64,000 nt of DNA. Source: Chroococcidiopsis sp. CCMEE 29 (GTDB lineage Bacteria > Cyanobacteriota > Cyanobacteriia > Cyanobacteriales > Chroococcidiopsidaceae). Shown piece by piece: positions 25,937-34,826 of this stretch. The notes under the pieces were generated by a model, which was given only the letters and a program-made list of their open reading frames with translations, did no database searches and had not been told where the DNA came from. The position numbers and the translations under genes are program-made. Numbering within the stretch: the first letter of the stretch is position 1; the number at the start of each line of letters is the position of its first letter. The stretch spans positions 3,646,501-3,710,500 of the forward strand of contig NZ_CP083761.1 in assembly GCF_023558375.1 (NCBI RefSeq), written 5' to 3'.

Positions 25937-27649
25937 TCAGTAATAACTACCCGATTTGCGGTGATGCACGGCAGCTACTCCAGTAGGCTCTAACACGCTG
26001 CCATTTTCTACAATCGCATAGACTAGCCAGTGATCGCCGCATTCGCTCCGGCTGCGGATAGAACATTCCAGATAAGCGAGGGCATCACTGAGGATGGGAC
26101 AGCCGTTCTCAGCTTCCTGAATGCTCAGATCAGCAAAGCGGTCTTCACCGGGAGCAAATGACTTGAGGAAGTGCCGCCTCAGGTTCATACCTTCCTGCAA
26201 GATATTCAGGACAAATTTATCTCCGGTGTGCATCAGAGATTCAATCGCCCGGTCTTTGGCAACTGCGATCGTCAAACCCGGAGGACTAAAAGATGCCTGC
26301 GAAACCCAGGAAGCTAGCATGGCACTGGTGACTTCTTCTCGCTTGGCAGATACCACACACAGAGAGCCAACGATGCGCCCCACTGCTTGTTCAGTACGGT
26401 CAATTTGGGAACCACTGACCGATTGCCGAGGAGCGCGCATTTTCTTTGCCTTTTTCAAAGCTTGAGCAAAATCAGTTCCGGCTTCTTTGCACTGCTGGAG
26501 AATGACATCATTAGGCTTGAACTTGGCCCGAATCGTCTCAAAGCCAAAGCGGTAACCTGCATGTTGTAGTTTGCCTTCAATTTCATCAATCGCTTCCCCG
26601 CTCCAGCCATAGGAACCAAAGACTCCTGCTAACTTGGTTTTGGCAGCGGTGGAGAGCACAGTCCCCAAGGCAGTTTGCACTTGCGTAGGCATATGCCCCC
26701 CTAGCGTGGGAGAGCCGATGATAAATCCATCACATTTTTGGACAGCTGCTTGAATTTCATCTAGAGCAGTGAATTCGCAGTTAATTGATTCCACCCTCAC
26801 CCCTACCTTAGTGATACCCTTGGCGATCGCCTGTGCCAGAGTTGCCGTATTACCGTAAGCAGAGGCATAAATCAACGCCACGGTCATGTCTTGGTCTTGC
26901 TGCTGCTGACTCCATGTCCGATAATCGTGGAAGAGCCGACTGAGGCTGTAGCGTACTACGGGACCGTGACCAGGAGCATATAACTTGACCGAGAGGGGTG
27001 CAAATTTATCAAGCGCTATTTCCACCTGTCGAGACTGGGCAGCATGAAGACAATCATAGTAGTACCGTCGATCTTCGTCTAAAAGTTTCCAGCCTTCATC
27101 AAAGACTTGATCGCCACAAACATGGGCACCCAGTAACTTATCGGTAAACAGAACGCGAGTTTCAGGATCGTATGTACAAAGTTCGTCTGGCCAGCGTGGG
27201 GTGGGAATGGGTATGAATTGCAGTTGATGACCTCTACCCAAGTCTAAAGTTTCTTCCCCCCGTGCCACCAAGATGTTTAACTCTTGTTCTGGGAAAGCAC
27301 TCCGCAGTGCAACCGCACCAGCTTTAGAGCAAACAAACGTAACATGAGGCGCTAACTGAATCAATGCTTTCAGCGTCACAGTTCGGTTTGGGTTGACATG
27401 ACCCAAAATCACATAATCCAACTGCTGTAAATCAACGCACTGCTGCAACTCCCGCAGGTAAATCTCTGTAAAAGACCCCCCAGGCGGATCGAAAACAGCT
27501 GTTTTGCCTGCCTGAATCAGATAGGAATTGGCAGTCGTACCCCGTTGGAGGGAGTATTCCACCTCAAATTTGAGTCGATCCCAAGTGCGCGATCGCAGCA
27601 CAGTAGTATCGGCAGCAATCAAGGCTACCTGAACATCACGTGGTTTCAT
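25937..27649 (-). CDS. flv1: Diflavin flavodiiron protein, Flv1 type
   Basis: 570 residues: metallo-beta-lactamase-like domain (about 1-255), flavodoxin domain (about 256-400; ALIYASAYGNTATLAQAIAKG) and a C-terminal flavin-reductase domain (about 420-570). The iron-ligand motif H-x-E-x-D-H is replaced by HVNPNRT near residue 83, as expected of Flv1-type partners. Flv1 with Flv3 reduces O2 to water using electrons from photosystem I. The ATG at 27649 is taken; a TTG at 27667 is an alternative. It lies 124 bases after flv3 on the same strand. Confidence 0.88.
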   Translation of the reverse strand: MKPRDVQVALIAADTTVLRSRTWDRLKFEVEYSLQRGTTANSYLIQAGKTAVFDPPGGSFTEIYLRELQQCVDLQQLDYVILGHVNPNRTVTLKALIQLAPHVTFVCSKAGAVALRSAFPEQELNILVARGEETLDLGRGHQLQFIPIPTPRWPDELCTYDPETRVLFTDKLLGAHVCGDQVFDEGWKLLDEDRRYYYDCLHAAQSRQVEIALDKFAPLSVKLYAPGHGPVVRYSLSRLFHDYRTWSQQQQDQDMTVALIYASAYGNTATLAQAIAKGITKVGVRVESINCEFTALDEIQAAVQKCDGFIIGSPTLGGHMPTQVQTALGTVLSTAAKTKLAGVFGSYGWSGEAIDEIEGKLQHAGYRFGFETIRAKFKPNDVILQQCKEAGTDFAQALKKAKKMRAPRQSVSGSQIDRTEQAVGRIVGSLCVVSAKREEVTSAMLASWVSQASFSPPGLTIAVAKDRAIESLMHTGDKFVLNILQEGMNLRRHFLKSFAPGEDRFADLSIQEAENGCPILSDALAYLECSIRSRSECGDHWLVYAIVENGSVLEPTGVAAVHHRKSGSYY

Positions 27650-27773
27650 AAGTAGGGAGTAGGGCAAGAGAGGGGTCAGGGGTCAGGGGTCAGGGGTCAG
27701 GGATTAGAAGAGCAGGGGAGGCAAGGAGTGTAATCCAAAATCCAAAATCTAAAATCCCCTAACCCCTCGCCCC
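27650..27773. repeat. Repeat-filled flv3-flv1 spacer
   Basis: GGGGTCA units in tandem (about 27670-27700), GAGCAGGGGAGGCA, ATCCAAAATCCAAAATCT units and CCCCTAACCCCTCG make up almost the whole spacer. Confidence 0.8.
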
Positions 27774-29501
27774 TTAATAGTGATTACCAACTTTGCGATG
27801 GTGTACCGCTGTTAGGACATCGGGTTTAGAGACGCGACCTATCTGGACAGTGCTGTAGATTACCCAGTGATCGCCACACTCCGTGCGGCTGGTAACTTCG
27901 CACTCCATATAAGCAAGGGCATCTGCCAGGATGGGCGAACCATTGGTCGCAGGATAGGTTCTGATTCCGTGAAAACGATCTGCACCGGGAGGAAAGCGCT
28001 TGAGGAAGTGCTTCATTAACCCCTGATAATTGCCTTCTTCTAGAACATTGAGTACGAAGCGATCGCCCACATGCAGCAAGGACTCGATAGCGCGGTCTTT
28101 AGCTACAGCAACTGACACACCCAGCGGTTTAAAGCTAGCTTGAGCTACCCAGGAAGCCAGCATGGCACTACTAAGATTGCCCTTCTGAGTAGTGAGAATG
28201 TACAGCCCACTACTGAGTCGTCCCAAGGCTTTTTCCAAGTCGGTATCCAGGGCTTTAATTTGCTTGATACTGTGATCGCGGCACAACCACTGCCCCAAGT
28301 CCGTCCCTGCTTCTTCACACAACTGATATGTTGCTTCTGTAGGTATCTCCTTGACCAGAATTGGTGGGAAGGCAGGAGTTAGCCCTAAATCTCGGAACTT
28401 ATTCAACAGTGGATAAACTGATTCACTGTCCTCACCCCCAGACTCAAACACACCAACAGCTTGTTTGGGTTTGGCAGCAGCGAGGATGGTGCTGATAGCA
28501 GTCCCAGCAGTAGCAGCAGCTAATTCAGCTGTAGGAGGAGTGCCGATTACCAGCCCAGCGGCAATACTGACTAGTTCTTTCACGTCCTGGGGTTCAGCCG
28601 AATTCAAATCCATCATTTCCACTGCGATACCCGTTTTAGTGATACCGCGAGCAATCGCCTGAGAGATCCGGTCACTAAATCCGTAATCAGACAGGTAAAA
28701 TACGGCAACTGTCGTTTCTGCTTTTGCCTGCTCTTGGCTCCACTGACGGTAAAGATTAATCAATTCAGTTACATTGTGATGCAGTAGAGGTCCGTGACCC
28801 GTAGCAATGGTGGCGATCTGGGGTAACTCACTCATCCGCTTCAGAGCAGACAGCACCGAGCGAGCATTTGGTCCCATCAGGCAGTCGTAGTAATAGCGAA
28901 AATCCTCTGCAATCAGGTCTAAATCTTCATCAAAGGTGTGATCGTCGCAGTAGTGCATGCCAAACGCATCACAGGTGTATAGGATTTGCGTTTTGGCATC
29001 ATAGGTGAATATCGTATCCGGCCAGTGCAGATTGGGTGCGATTACAAATTCCAAGACGTGCCCGTTACCCAAATCCAGGCGATCGCCATTTTTCACAATC
29101 CGTTGCTGAAATGGCTGATGTACCCAATTTTCTAGAAACTGGATTGCTACTTTTGAACCAACAACGGTGATTTGGGGAGCTAATGCCAGTACATCTTTAA
29201 CCAACCCGCTGTGGTCAGGTTCAGTATGGCTGATAATCAGGTAATCCAGTTCAGTCGGCTCAATCAGCCCGTTCAGAGCGTCCAGGTACAGTTGGCGAAA
29301 CTTTTCATGGGAAGTATCGACTAAGGCTGTTTGTTCACCCTGAATCAAAAATGAGTTGTAGGTGGTACCGTTTTGTAGCCCAAATTCAATGTCGAAGCGA
29401 TCGCGGTCCCAGTCTAGCGAGCGGATTGCCGTTGTCCTAGGGGCAATCTCGACAATCTGCATCGTTAACCTACGTTTACCTAGTTCCGCAAGTGCTACCA
29501 T
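27774..29501 (-). CDS. flv3: Diflavin flavodiiron protein, Flv3 type
   Basis: 575 residues with the same three domains as the neighbouring Flv1. Here the diiron ligands are canonical: HTEPDHSGL near residue 92, and further His/Asp in APNLHWPDT and TGHGP. IRSLDWDRDRFDIEFGLQNG is characteristic of Flv3. The ATG at 29501 is preferred since AAGGAGG is 6 bases upstream; a start at 29522 has none. Heterodimer or hetero-oligomer with Flv1 is known in cyanobacteria and protects photosystem I in fluctuating light. Confidence 0.9.
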   Translation of the reverse strand: MVALAELGKRRLTMQIVEIAPRTTAIRSLDWDRDRFDIEFGLQNGTTYNSFLIQGEQTALVDTSHEKFRQLYLDALNGLIEPTELDYLIISHTEPDHSGLVKDVLALAPQITVVGSKVAIQFLENWVHQPFQQRIVKNGDRLDLGNGHVLEFVIAPNLHWPDTIFTYDAKTQILYTCDAFGMHYCDDHTFDEDLDLIAEDFRYYYDCLMGPNARSVLSALKRMSELPQIATIATGHGPLLHHNVTELINLYRQWSQEQAKAETTVAVFYLSDYGFSDRISQAIARGITKTGIAVEMMDLNSAEPQDVKELVSIAAGLVIGTPPTAELAAATAGTAISTILAAAKPKQAVGVFESGGEDSESVYPLLNKFRDLGLTPAFPPILVKEIPTEATYQLCEEAGTDLGQWLCRDHSIKQIKALDTDLEKALGRLSSGLYILTTQKGNLSSAMLASWVAQASFKPLGVSVAVAKDRAIESLLHVGDRFVLNVLEEGNYQGLMKHFLKRFPPGADRFHGIRTYPATNGSPILADALAYMECEVTSRTECGDHWVIYSTVQIGRVSKPDVLTAVHHRKVGNHY

Positions 29502-29729
29502 CTGGAGCCTCCTTGGATGCAACTCAGTTACTAAATGTATTTATACTTATTTAATATGCATATGGCAAGATATAAAACTATTGATAAAACTTATGAAAAG
29601 ATTCGATTCTTAATAAATGTAAAGATTTACGCAAGCTTTTGATTAGCAAATTTGATGATTGAAGAGTAGACTTATAAGCTTAGTTAAAGATAAGCTAGAA
29701 CCCGTCAACACAGGTCGGAGGAGCATTAA

Positions 29730-30281
29730 ATGCACCAGCCCCTAAAGAACCCGTCAAGTAACTGGTACGTATGGTTAAGTCGGAATTCAATTGTGCGTGT
29801 GCTGGAAACAGTCCAAGACTTGATCGTGATTTCTCTGTGTATCGGCTTATTCAGCTTCATGGTGCTCCAGCTGCGATCAATGTTCTTATCGCTGCTGCCT
29901 CCGCTTGATTTTCCAGTTGTGACCTCGGATATTTTGTTTCTGTTGATTTTGGTCGAGTTATTCCGACTTTTGATTATTTACTTACAGGAGCAAAGAGTAT
30001 CAATTGGAGTAGCTGTAGAAGTGTCCATTGTCTCCGTTCTGCGAGAAGTCATTGTGCGAGGAGTGCTGGAATCACCCTGGACCAAGATTTTAGCTGCGTG
30101 TGCCTTTTTGTTGGTTCTGGCAGCACTGTTAGTAGTTCGAGTCTGGCTACCACCAACCTTTAATGGCATTGACCCTGAACGACAAGTTTCTATGAGAAAT
30201 AAATTACGAAAAGAACCATCTGAGTCCACTAACAGAGCAACTAATCTAGACTCTCACGCGATCGCTGTTCAGAGGGATTAG
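29730..30281 (+). CDS. PsiE-like membrane protein
   Basis: 183 residues with four TM segments, including DLIVISLCIGLFSFMVLQL, SDILFLLILVELFRLLIIYL and a final AACAFLLVLAALLVVRVWL. Organisation resembles the PsiE family, though similarity to the other copy at 16435-16908 is weak. The C-terminal 45 residues are hydrophilic. GGAGGAG sits 6 bases before the ATG. Divergent from flv3. The stop is followed directly by GGGGTTA repeats. Confidence 0.7.
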   Translation: MHQPLKNPSSNWYVWLSRNSIVRVLETVQDLIVISLCIGLFSFMVLQLRSMFLSLLPPLDFPVVTSDILFLLILVELFRLLIIYLQEQRVSIGVAVEVSIVSVLREVIVRGVLESPWTKILAACAFLLVLAALLVVRVWLPPTFNGIDPERQVSMRNKLRKEPSESTNRATNLDSHAIAVQRD

Positions 30282-30305
30282 GGGTTAGGGGTTAGGGGTT
30301 AGGGG
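30282..30305. repeat. GGGGTTA heptamer run
   Basis: About four tandem GGGGTTA units separate the convergent stops of the PsiE-like gene and the large fusion gene. Confidence 0.8.
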
Positions 30306-33236
30306 TTAGAGAATTTCAACAGTGCCCCTTTGACCATCAATCCGCACCCATTGTCCATCTTGCAACAACTGGGTAGCGTTGTGGATATCCATCACAGCCG
30401 GGATGCCATACTCCCGCGCCACGATCGCACCGTGAGAAAGCCGTCCCCCCACCTCTGCAATCAACCCCCCAGCCCTTGCCAATAGTGGTGCCCAACCAGA
30501 ATCCGTATAAGGCACAACCAAAATCGTCTCTCGGTCAATCTCTGGCAGCACTTGCAAACTCCGCAGCACCAGCACTCGACCTTCTACTTGCCCAGGACTG
30601 GCACCGATACCCTGCAATAGGTGAGCAGGGGGAGCAGGGGAAGCAGGGGGAGCAGGGGGAGCATTGCCGTAGACTAAGGGCGGTACTGGATTTAGCTGGC
30701 TGTCTTGGGCAAATTGCGATCGCCGTCTTTCCACCAACTGCCCCAGCTGCTTCAGCAATGCTGGATCAGAACCTTCAACCACCCGCCGCACCTCATCAAA
30801 CTCCAAAAAAAAGATATCCCCAGACTGCGACAGCAACCCCGACTGCAACCAAATCTGCTCCAACGCCACAAAACACCAACGCAACTGAGCCAACAGCTGA
30901 CTATAAACCTCAGTCACCCGCCCCTTCAGATCCACTCGCTCCTGAACTGTCCCTTTTTTCTTTCCTTTGCGCTCTTTGCGTCTAACGCGCTGACGCGCTT
31001 CGCTTCGCTGGTGCGGTTCGTTTTCCCCGAAACCCTGCTCCGTCGCGAAAAACTGAACAAACAATTCCCGCACCGCCTGAGGATCTTCCCTCCAAGTCGA
31101 AACCGCAATATCAGTTCCCACCTCACTCAGGTAGCCATAGCGCTCAAGTAGCTGATCAAACTGCTCCAGAATTTTCCTTCCATGCGGACTTGCAGCCAAC
31201 TGCTCAAACACTGCATCTCGATCCACTTGAGGTAACGACTGACGAGCCTCAGCTGCCAGAGAGGCGATCGCCCGCAACGAAGCCACCTCCGGCGTATGAC
31301 TATTATCGATTTCCGTATCTTTTACCCGCAGCATCGCCTGTCGCAGCGAAGCACTCAACGGAGCCAGAATGCTGTAATAAGTTGCCCGCTTCAGCAACTC
31401 TAAAATCGAATCTATCCGTGCCAATAACGCCGATGGCGGGAGGTTTTGCACAGGTTGCTCAGCTAGCTGGGATAAGGCTGGATGAAAACGCTGCTGGTAA
31501 TCCCGCTTAAAATCCTGTTGTAGACCCAATTCGCGACCTAATAACCGCATTAACCCTGGCACATTCCGCACAGTGGAACTCAAGGGTGGCTTACTAAACT
31601 TAGCTCCCCTCGTTAAAAATTCCAAACTTTCTGGTGGTAAACCCATGCGACGGAAAATCTGCCCCAATAGCGAGGCGTTGAAATAGGCACGAGAGTAATG
31701 CAGCGTCGCCGTTTCGTTAAAATCCAACCCACGAGCGCGATCGCCTAGAACTATAGTAAAAATTTCTCCCCAAACTCCACATGTCAAGGGACGATTAATC
31801 GACCAAGTTAACGGGCGAATCACCCCCGGAATCACTTCCGCCGCAATTTTCCGTGTCCAAATCGGTAGCAGCGTAGTGATGGGACGAGATTGCAACAACC
31901 ACAGGGTTTGACCGTCGTAACTCCACTCAATATCTTGGGGAATACCGTGGTACTGGCTCTCTAGGTGTCGGGCTAAGAAAGCAACTTGCTTGATTAATCC
32001 GAGTGGTACGTTGCCCTCTCCCTCAATTTCTAGTTTTAGATCTTCAGGCAATATCCAGCTAGATTGTTCAGAGACGCTGACTTGCTCTGCCAGAAAAACG
32101 CGATACTGCTCTGGTGTCACCTGCCCTGAAACAATCTGTTTAGCCTCTCCTGGCAACGCCTCAATCACAACGGCATTACCTTGTTGGATAACTGGATCGC
32201 GGCTGAAGGCGACTCCTGAAAACACACCCTCGACTTGTTTTTGAATCAGCACCGCCATAGCATCTTCCGGTAGACCGCGTTGCTTTCTGTATTGCACAGC
32301 AGATGGGCGATCGTAGGAAGCCTGACACCGCGCGATCGCTTGCCGTAACTGCTCTCGATTGGTTACATTCAAGACAGTTTCATACTGCCCAGCTGCCGAA
32401 GCTTGCTCTGAGTCTTCTCCTACTGCTGAGGAGCGTACGACCAAGGGTGCTTCAGATGATGGTTGGAGAAAATTAATTAAAGGTTCCGCGTCATCTCCAG
32501 GCGGAAGCACCCATCCCATTGGTACGGGGTAGCCGCACTGCTTCAGTTGAGATAAAGTAGCAGCTTTTTGACCCACTTTACTGGCATCCAGTTGAGCGTC
32601 TAGAGAGACGATTGCTCTATCACCACTAAAAAAACGAAACACTGTTTGAGACTCCCCTTGTCCTGTTTCAGCTGGCAAATCCAGATCGTCGGGAATTTTT
32701 CGGTAAATCCAGCCGATTAACACAGCGAGGGCGATCGCCGCACCAATTCGGGCTGAATCTTGAGGATGTAACAGTGCCGTGATTAAGGGAAACAGAATCA
32801 AAACTCCAATACGTCCCAACTCTCGCTCCCGCAGAATGGTAAAGCCGATTCCACCAATCAAGAATACCAGTCCTGCCACACGCCAATCATGCAATACATA
32901 ACCCCAAACAACATTGGTAGTTCCTGCGCCTTTGCCCATCCAGTAACGACCCATAACCAGAGCAATCAGGGCAATTAACTCCCACGCCGAACCAGTTGGG
33001 AAAAACACACGAGCCAGCAAAACGGCAGCAATTCCTTTAAAAGCCTCTGACAAAACCGCAAGAATTCCAACCAGCGTGCCGCCATGATAAAAAGCAGCTG
33101 AGACACTGATGTTACCAGTACCCAGCCTAGCTAGTTGCCGTCTTGTAAGTGCGTAAGTAATCCAGCCAATCAGCGGTAATCCACCCAACAGGGGGCAGAG
33201 GATGAAGATAGCAAGTACACCCCAAACTTGAAGCAT
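30306..33236 (-). CDS. PlsY-like membrane domain fused to a PEP-synthase/Rph-like dikinase
   Basis: 976 residues. Residues 1-190 form about six TM segments with a PlsY-like layout (ARLGTGNISVSAAFYHGG, later MGKGAGTTN); the GATN and GGKG signatures of active PlsY are altered. Residues 200-470 are an ATP-grasp PPDK N-domain (VVRSSAVGEDSEQASAAGQY, then DIEWSYDGQTLWLLQSRPI). A helical middle part follows, and residues 880-976 are the mobile His domain (GGRLSHGAIVAREYGIPAV). The TIM barrel of true PEP synthase is absent, as in rifampicin phosphotransferase. Two stretches look like translated dispersed repeats: Arg/Lys-rich at about 737-764 and PPAPPASPAPPA at about 858-870. The substrate is unknown. 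Confidence 0.82.
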   Translation of the reverse strand: MLQVWGVLAIFILCPLLGGLPLIGWITYALTRRQLARLGTGNISVSAAFYHGGTLVGILAVLSEAFKGIAAVLLARVFFPTGSAWELIALIALVMGRYWMGKGAGTTNVVWGYVLHDWRVAGLVFLIGGIGFTILRERELGRIGVLILFPLITALLHPQDSARIGAAIALAVLIGWIYRKIPDDLDLPAETGQGESQTVFRFFSGDRAIVSLDAQLDASKVGQKAATLSQLKQCGYPVPMGWVLPPGDDAEPLINFLQPSSEAPLVVRSSAVGEDSEQASAAGQYETVLNVTNREQLRQAIARCQASYDRPSAVQYRKQRGLPEDAMAVLIQKQVEGVFSGVAFSRDPVIQQGNAVVIEALPGEAKQIVSGQVTPEQYRVFLAEQVSVSEQSSWILPEDLKLEIEGEGNVPLGLIKQVAFLARHLESQYHGIPQDIEWSYDGQTLWLLQSRPITTLLPIWTRKIAAEVIPGVIRPLTWSINRPLTCGVWGEIFTIVLGDRARGLDFNETATLHYSRAYFNASLLGQIFRRMGLPPESLEFLTRGAKFSKPPLSSTVRNVPGLMRLLGRELGLQQDFKRDYQQRFHPALSQLAEQPVQNLPPSALLARIDSILELLKRATYYSILAPLSASLRQAMLRVKDTEIDNSHTPEVASLRAIASLAAEARQSLPQVDRDAVFEQLAASPHGRKILEQFDQLLERYGYLSEVGTDIAVSTWREDPQAVRELFVQFFATEQGFGENEPHQRSEARQRVRRKERKGKKKGTVQERVDLKGRVTEVYSQLLAQLRWCFVALEQIWLQSGLLSQSGDIFFLEFDEVRRVVEGSDPALLKQLGQLVERRRSQFAQDSQLNPVPPLVYGNAPPAPPASPAPPAHLLQGIGASPGQVEGRVLVLRSLQVLPEIDRETILVVPYTDSGWAPLLARAGGLIAEVGGRLSHGAIVAREYGIPAVMDIHNATQLLQDGQWVRIDGQRGTVEIL

Positions 33237-33340
33237 TTCACTAAGAAAGGGACTAGGAATTTCGGACTAGGGACTAGGGAAGTGTACACATGGTCTTGAG
33301 GTGGCGATCCTAACCCCTAACCTACTAACCCCTAACCCCT

Positions 33341-33481
33341 TCAGTTGACCGCATAGGCTACTTGCAGTGCCCAAATAATCAGAGCTGCGATTGAACCCAA
33401 CACCACCACAGTCGAGATTGTAACTACTTTAGGGCTATCGGCTCCCTTAAATTTCATAATCCCACGGTTCAAGTCGGACAT
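33341..33481 (-). CDS. 46-residue single-TM peptide
   Basis: Starts MSDLNRGIMKFKGADSP, continues with one hydrophobic helix (VVVLGSIAALIIWALQ) and ends VAYAVN. AAGGAGG lies 11 bases upstream of the ATG. I believe similar short proteins are conserved in cyanobacteria, but I cannot name one with certainty. Size and topology recall the small subunits of photosynthetic or NDH complexes. It lies about 100 bases upstream of the fusion gene on the same strand. Confidence 0.7.
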   Translation of the reverse strand: MSDLNRGIMKFKGADSPKVVTISTVVVLGSIAALIIWALQVAYAVN

Positions 33482-33554
33482 AGCTTTGTAATCCTCCTTT
33501 GTTACAGTGCTACTCTGTCCGTTCTGATTCTAGTCTTTCCACTCTCGGTAAAAC

Positions 33555-33811
33555 TTACTCGTTAGCTAAAAATTCTAGAACAAGTGCATTAAACTCCTTT
33601 GGACGTTCGAGGTGCGGATGATGACCGCAGGGATCGAAAATGTGTAAACGGGCGTTGGGTAGAGCCTTGGCAGCAATGTGAGCATGAGCAACTGGCAAAA
33701 TACGGTCTTGTTTGCCCCAGACAATCAAGGTTGGTGCAGTAATGCTGGGCAGTTGAGTAAAAATGGAACTGAAAACTTTGCGACGGTAATAGCTGGTTGG
33801 ATCAAAATTTT
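33555..33811 (-). pseudogene. 5'-truncated alpha/beta hydrolase remnant
   Basis: The frame reads DPTSYYRRKVFSSIFTQLP, then APTLIVWGKQDRILPVAHA and FDPCGHHPHLERP, the C-terminal part of an alpha/beta hydrolase with its acid (D in GKQDR) and catalytic His (GHHPH). An in-frame stop lies directly upstream of 33811 and no N-terminal half is seen. The break is about 10 bases from a MITE-like element. Confidence 0.8.
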
Positions 33812-33821
33812 AGGAAAATCA

Positions 33822-33914
33822 TATAGCAATCCTAAATAAGTAGTGAGATGCGGGATGGGCATCTTGCCTGTGCAGGCTGGAAGCCTGCCCCACAAACCAA
33901 ATCAGACTGCTATA
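33822..33914. mobile_element. MITE-like element at the truncation point
   Basis: 93 bases bounded by TATAGCA (33822-33828) and TGCTATA (33908-33914), with the match continuing imperfectly for a few bases. It has an internal hairpin GCAGGCT-GGA-AGCCTGC and no coding capacity. No clear target duplication is visible. Confidence 0.6.
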
Positions 33915-34011
33915 GAGAATGTCTGTTAAGCTGTGTATTACTTACAACAGTCTCCCTCAATGCATAGCATAAAATGGACTTAGGGAAGATGGGAATGTCC
34001 GGGAGGGATGG

Positions 34012-34209
34012 ATGTTAGTGATTTTAATGGAAGATCAAATCCTTGCCCCTCAGCACGTTTGTCAAAGCTGTTTACTTGCAGATCAAAGCGGTCAGCCCCG
34101 CTGGAGTCGAGGTCAACTGCGCTGCGGTCAGGCGATTCGCAAACTTACCCCTCAGCAGCCAAATCAGTATCAGTGTATGATGGGCTTCCGCATTGCCCAT
34201 ATTGAATGA
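34012..34209 (+). CDS. Small Cys-rich protein
   Basis: 65 residues with CQSC near 17-20, then single cysteines at about 38 and 55, a pattern compatible with metal binding. EDQILAPQHVCQSC and PQQPNQYQCMMGFRIAHIE look like a conserved cyanobacterial family without assigned function. GGGAGGG precedes the ATG by about 5 bases. Confidence 0.65.
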   Translation: MLVILMEDQILAPQHVCQSCLLADQSGQPRWSRGQLRCGQAIRKLTPQQPNQYQCMMGFRIAHIE

Positions 34210-34327
34210 TTCTGTCTTGAGCGGCACTGTCTATACAAACAGTCCGTTCAAGCACTACTCAGCAACTGCGCTATCCTAAGCTTAGAAAGCATTAACGCTA
34301 CGCAACTTAGACTTAGGAGAATTCATA

Positions 34328-34822
34328 ATGGCTTGGCGTGGGTCTACGACAGTTTCAGATCGAATTTTTGCTTGCCTTGCTTATCTGCTGCCTTTGGTTG
34401 AGGTGGTAGGGCTGTTGCTGCGCGTGGGGATTCAAAATACTTTATTCGGACAAATTCCGGCTCTACAAATTGTTTTAGTGCCGCTATTCCCTTTATTGCA
34501 GATTTACTTTGGTCTACCATTCGTTGGGCTGATTATTTTCTTTGCCTTGTTTCTGTTGGTAGTCAGAAATGAAAGAATTAGTCACTTCGTCCGTTTTAAC
34601 ACGATGCAGTCAATTCTTATAGTCATCGTTTTATTTTTATGTGGCATATTACTGCAAATTTTGTTGCCGATCCCTGGTACTATTTTTGCAATTTCAACGT
34701 TAGCCAATACAGTTTTTCTGGGCGTAATCGTAGCAGTTGTTTATGCAGTTGTCCAGTCAGCTTTGGGTCGTTATGCGGAAATTCCGGCAATTTCAGACGC
34801 GGTTTATATGCAAGTTCGCTAG
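34328..34822 (+). CDS. Tic20-like membrane protein (Ycf60 family)
   Basis: 164 residues with four TM segments. RIFACLAYLLPLVEVVGLLL and FVRFNTMQSILI are typical of Tic20/Ycf60 proteins, which are homologous to a component of the chloroplast import channel; the cyanobacterial role is unknown. TTAGGAG lies 7 bases before the ATG. The start region MAWRGSTTVSDRI is family-like. Confidence 0.85.
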   Translation: MAWRGSTTVSDRIFACLAYLLPLVEVVGLLLRVGIQNTLFGQIPALQIVLVPLFPLLQIYFGLPFVGLIIFFALFLLVVRNERISHFVRFNTMQSILIVIVLFLCGILLQILLPIPGTIFAISTLANTVFLGVIVAVVYAVVQSALGRYAEIPAISDAVYMQVR

Positions 34823-34826
34823 TCTA

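Noticed and set aside
27650-29501. Flv2/Flv4 assignment for the flavodiiron pair
   Set aside because: No gene lies between the two as in the flv4-flv2 operon, and the IRSLDWDRDRFDIEFGLQNG start is typical of Flv3.
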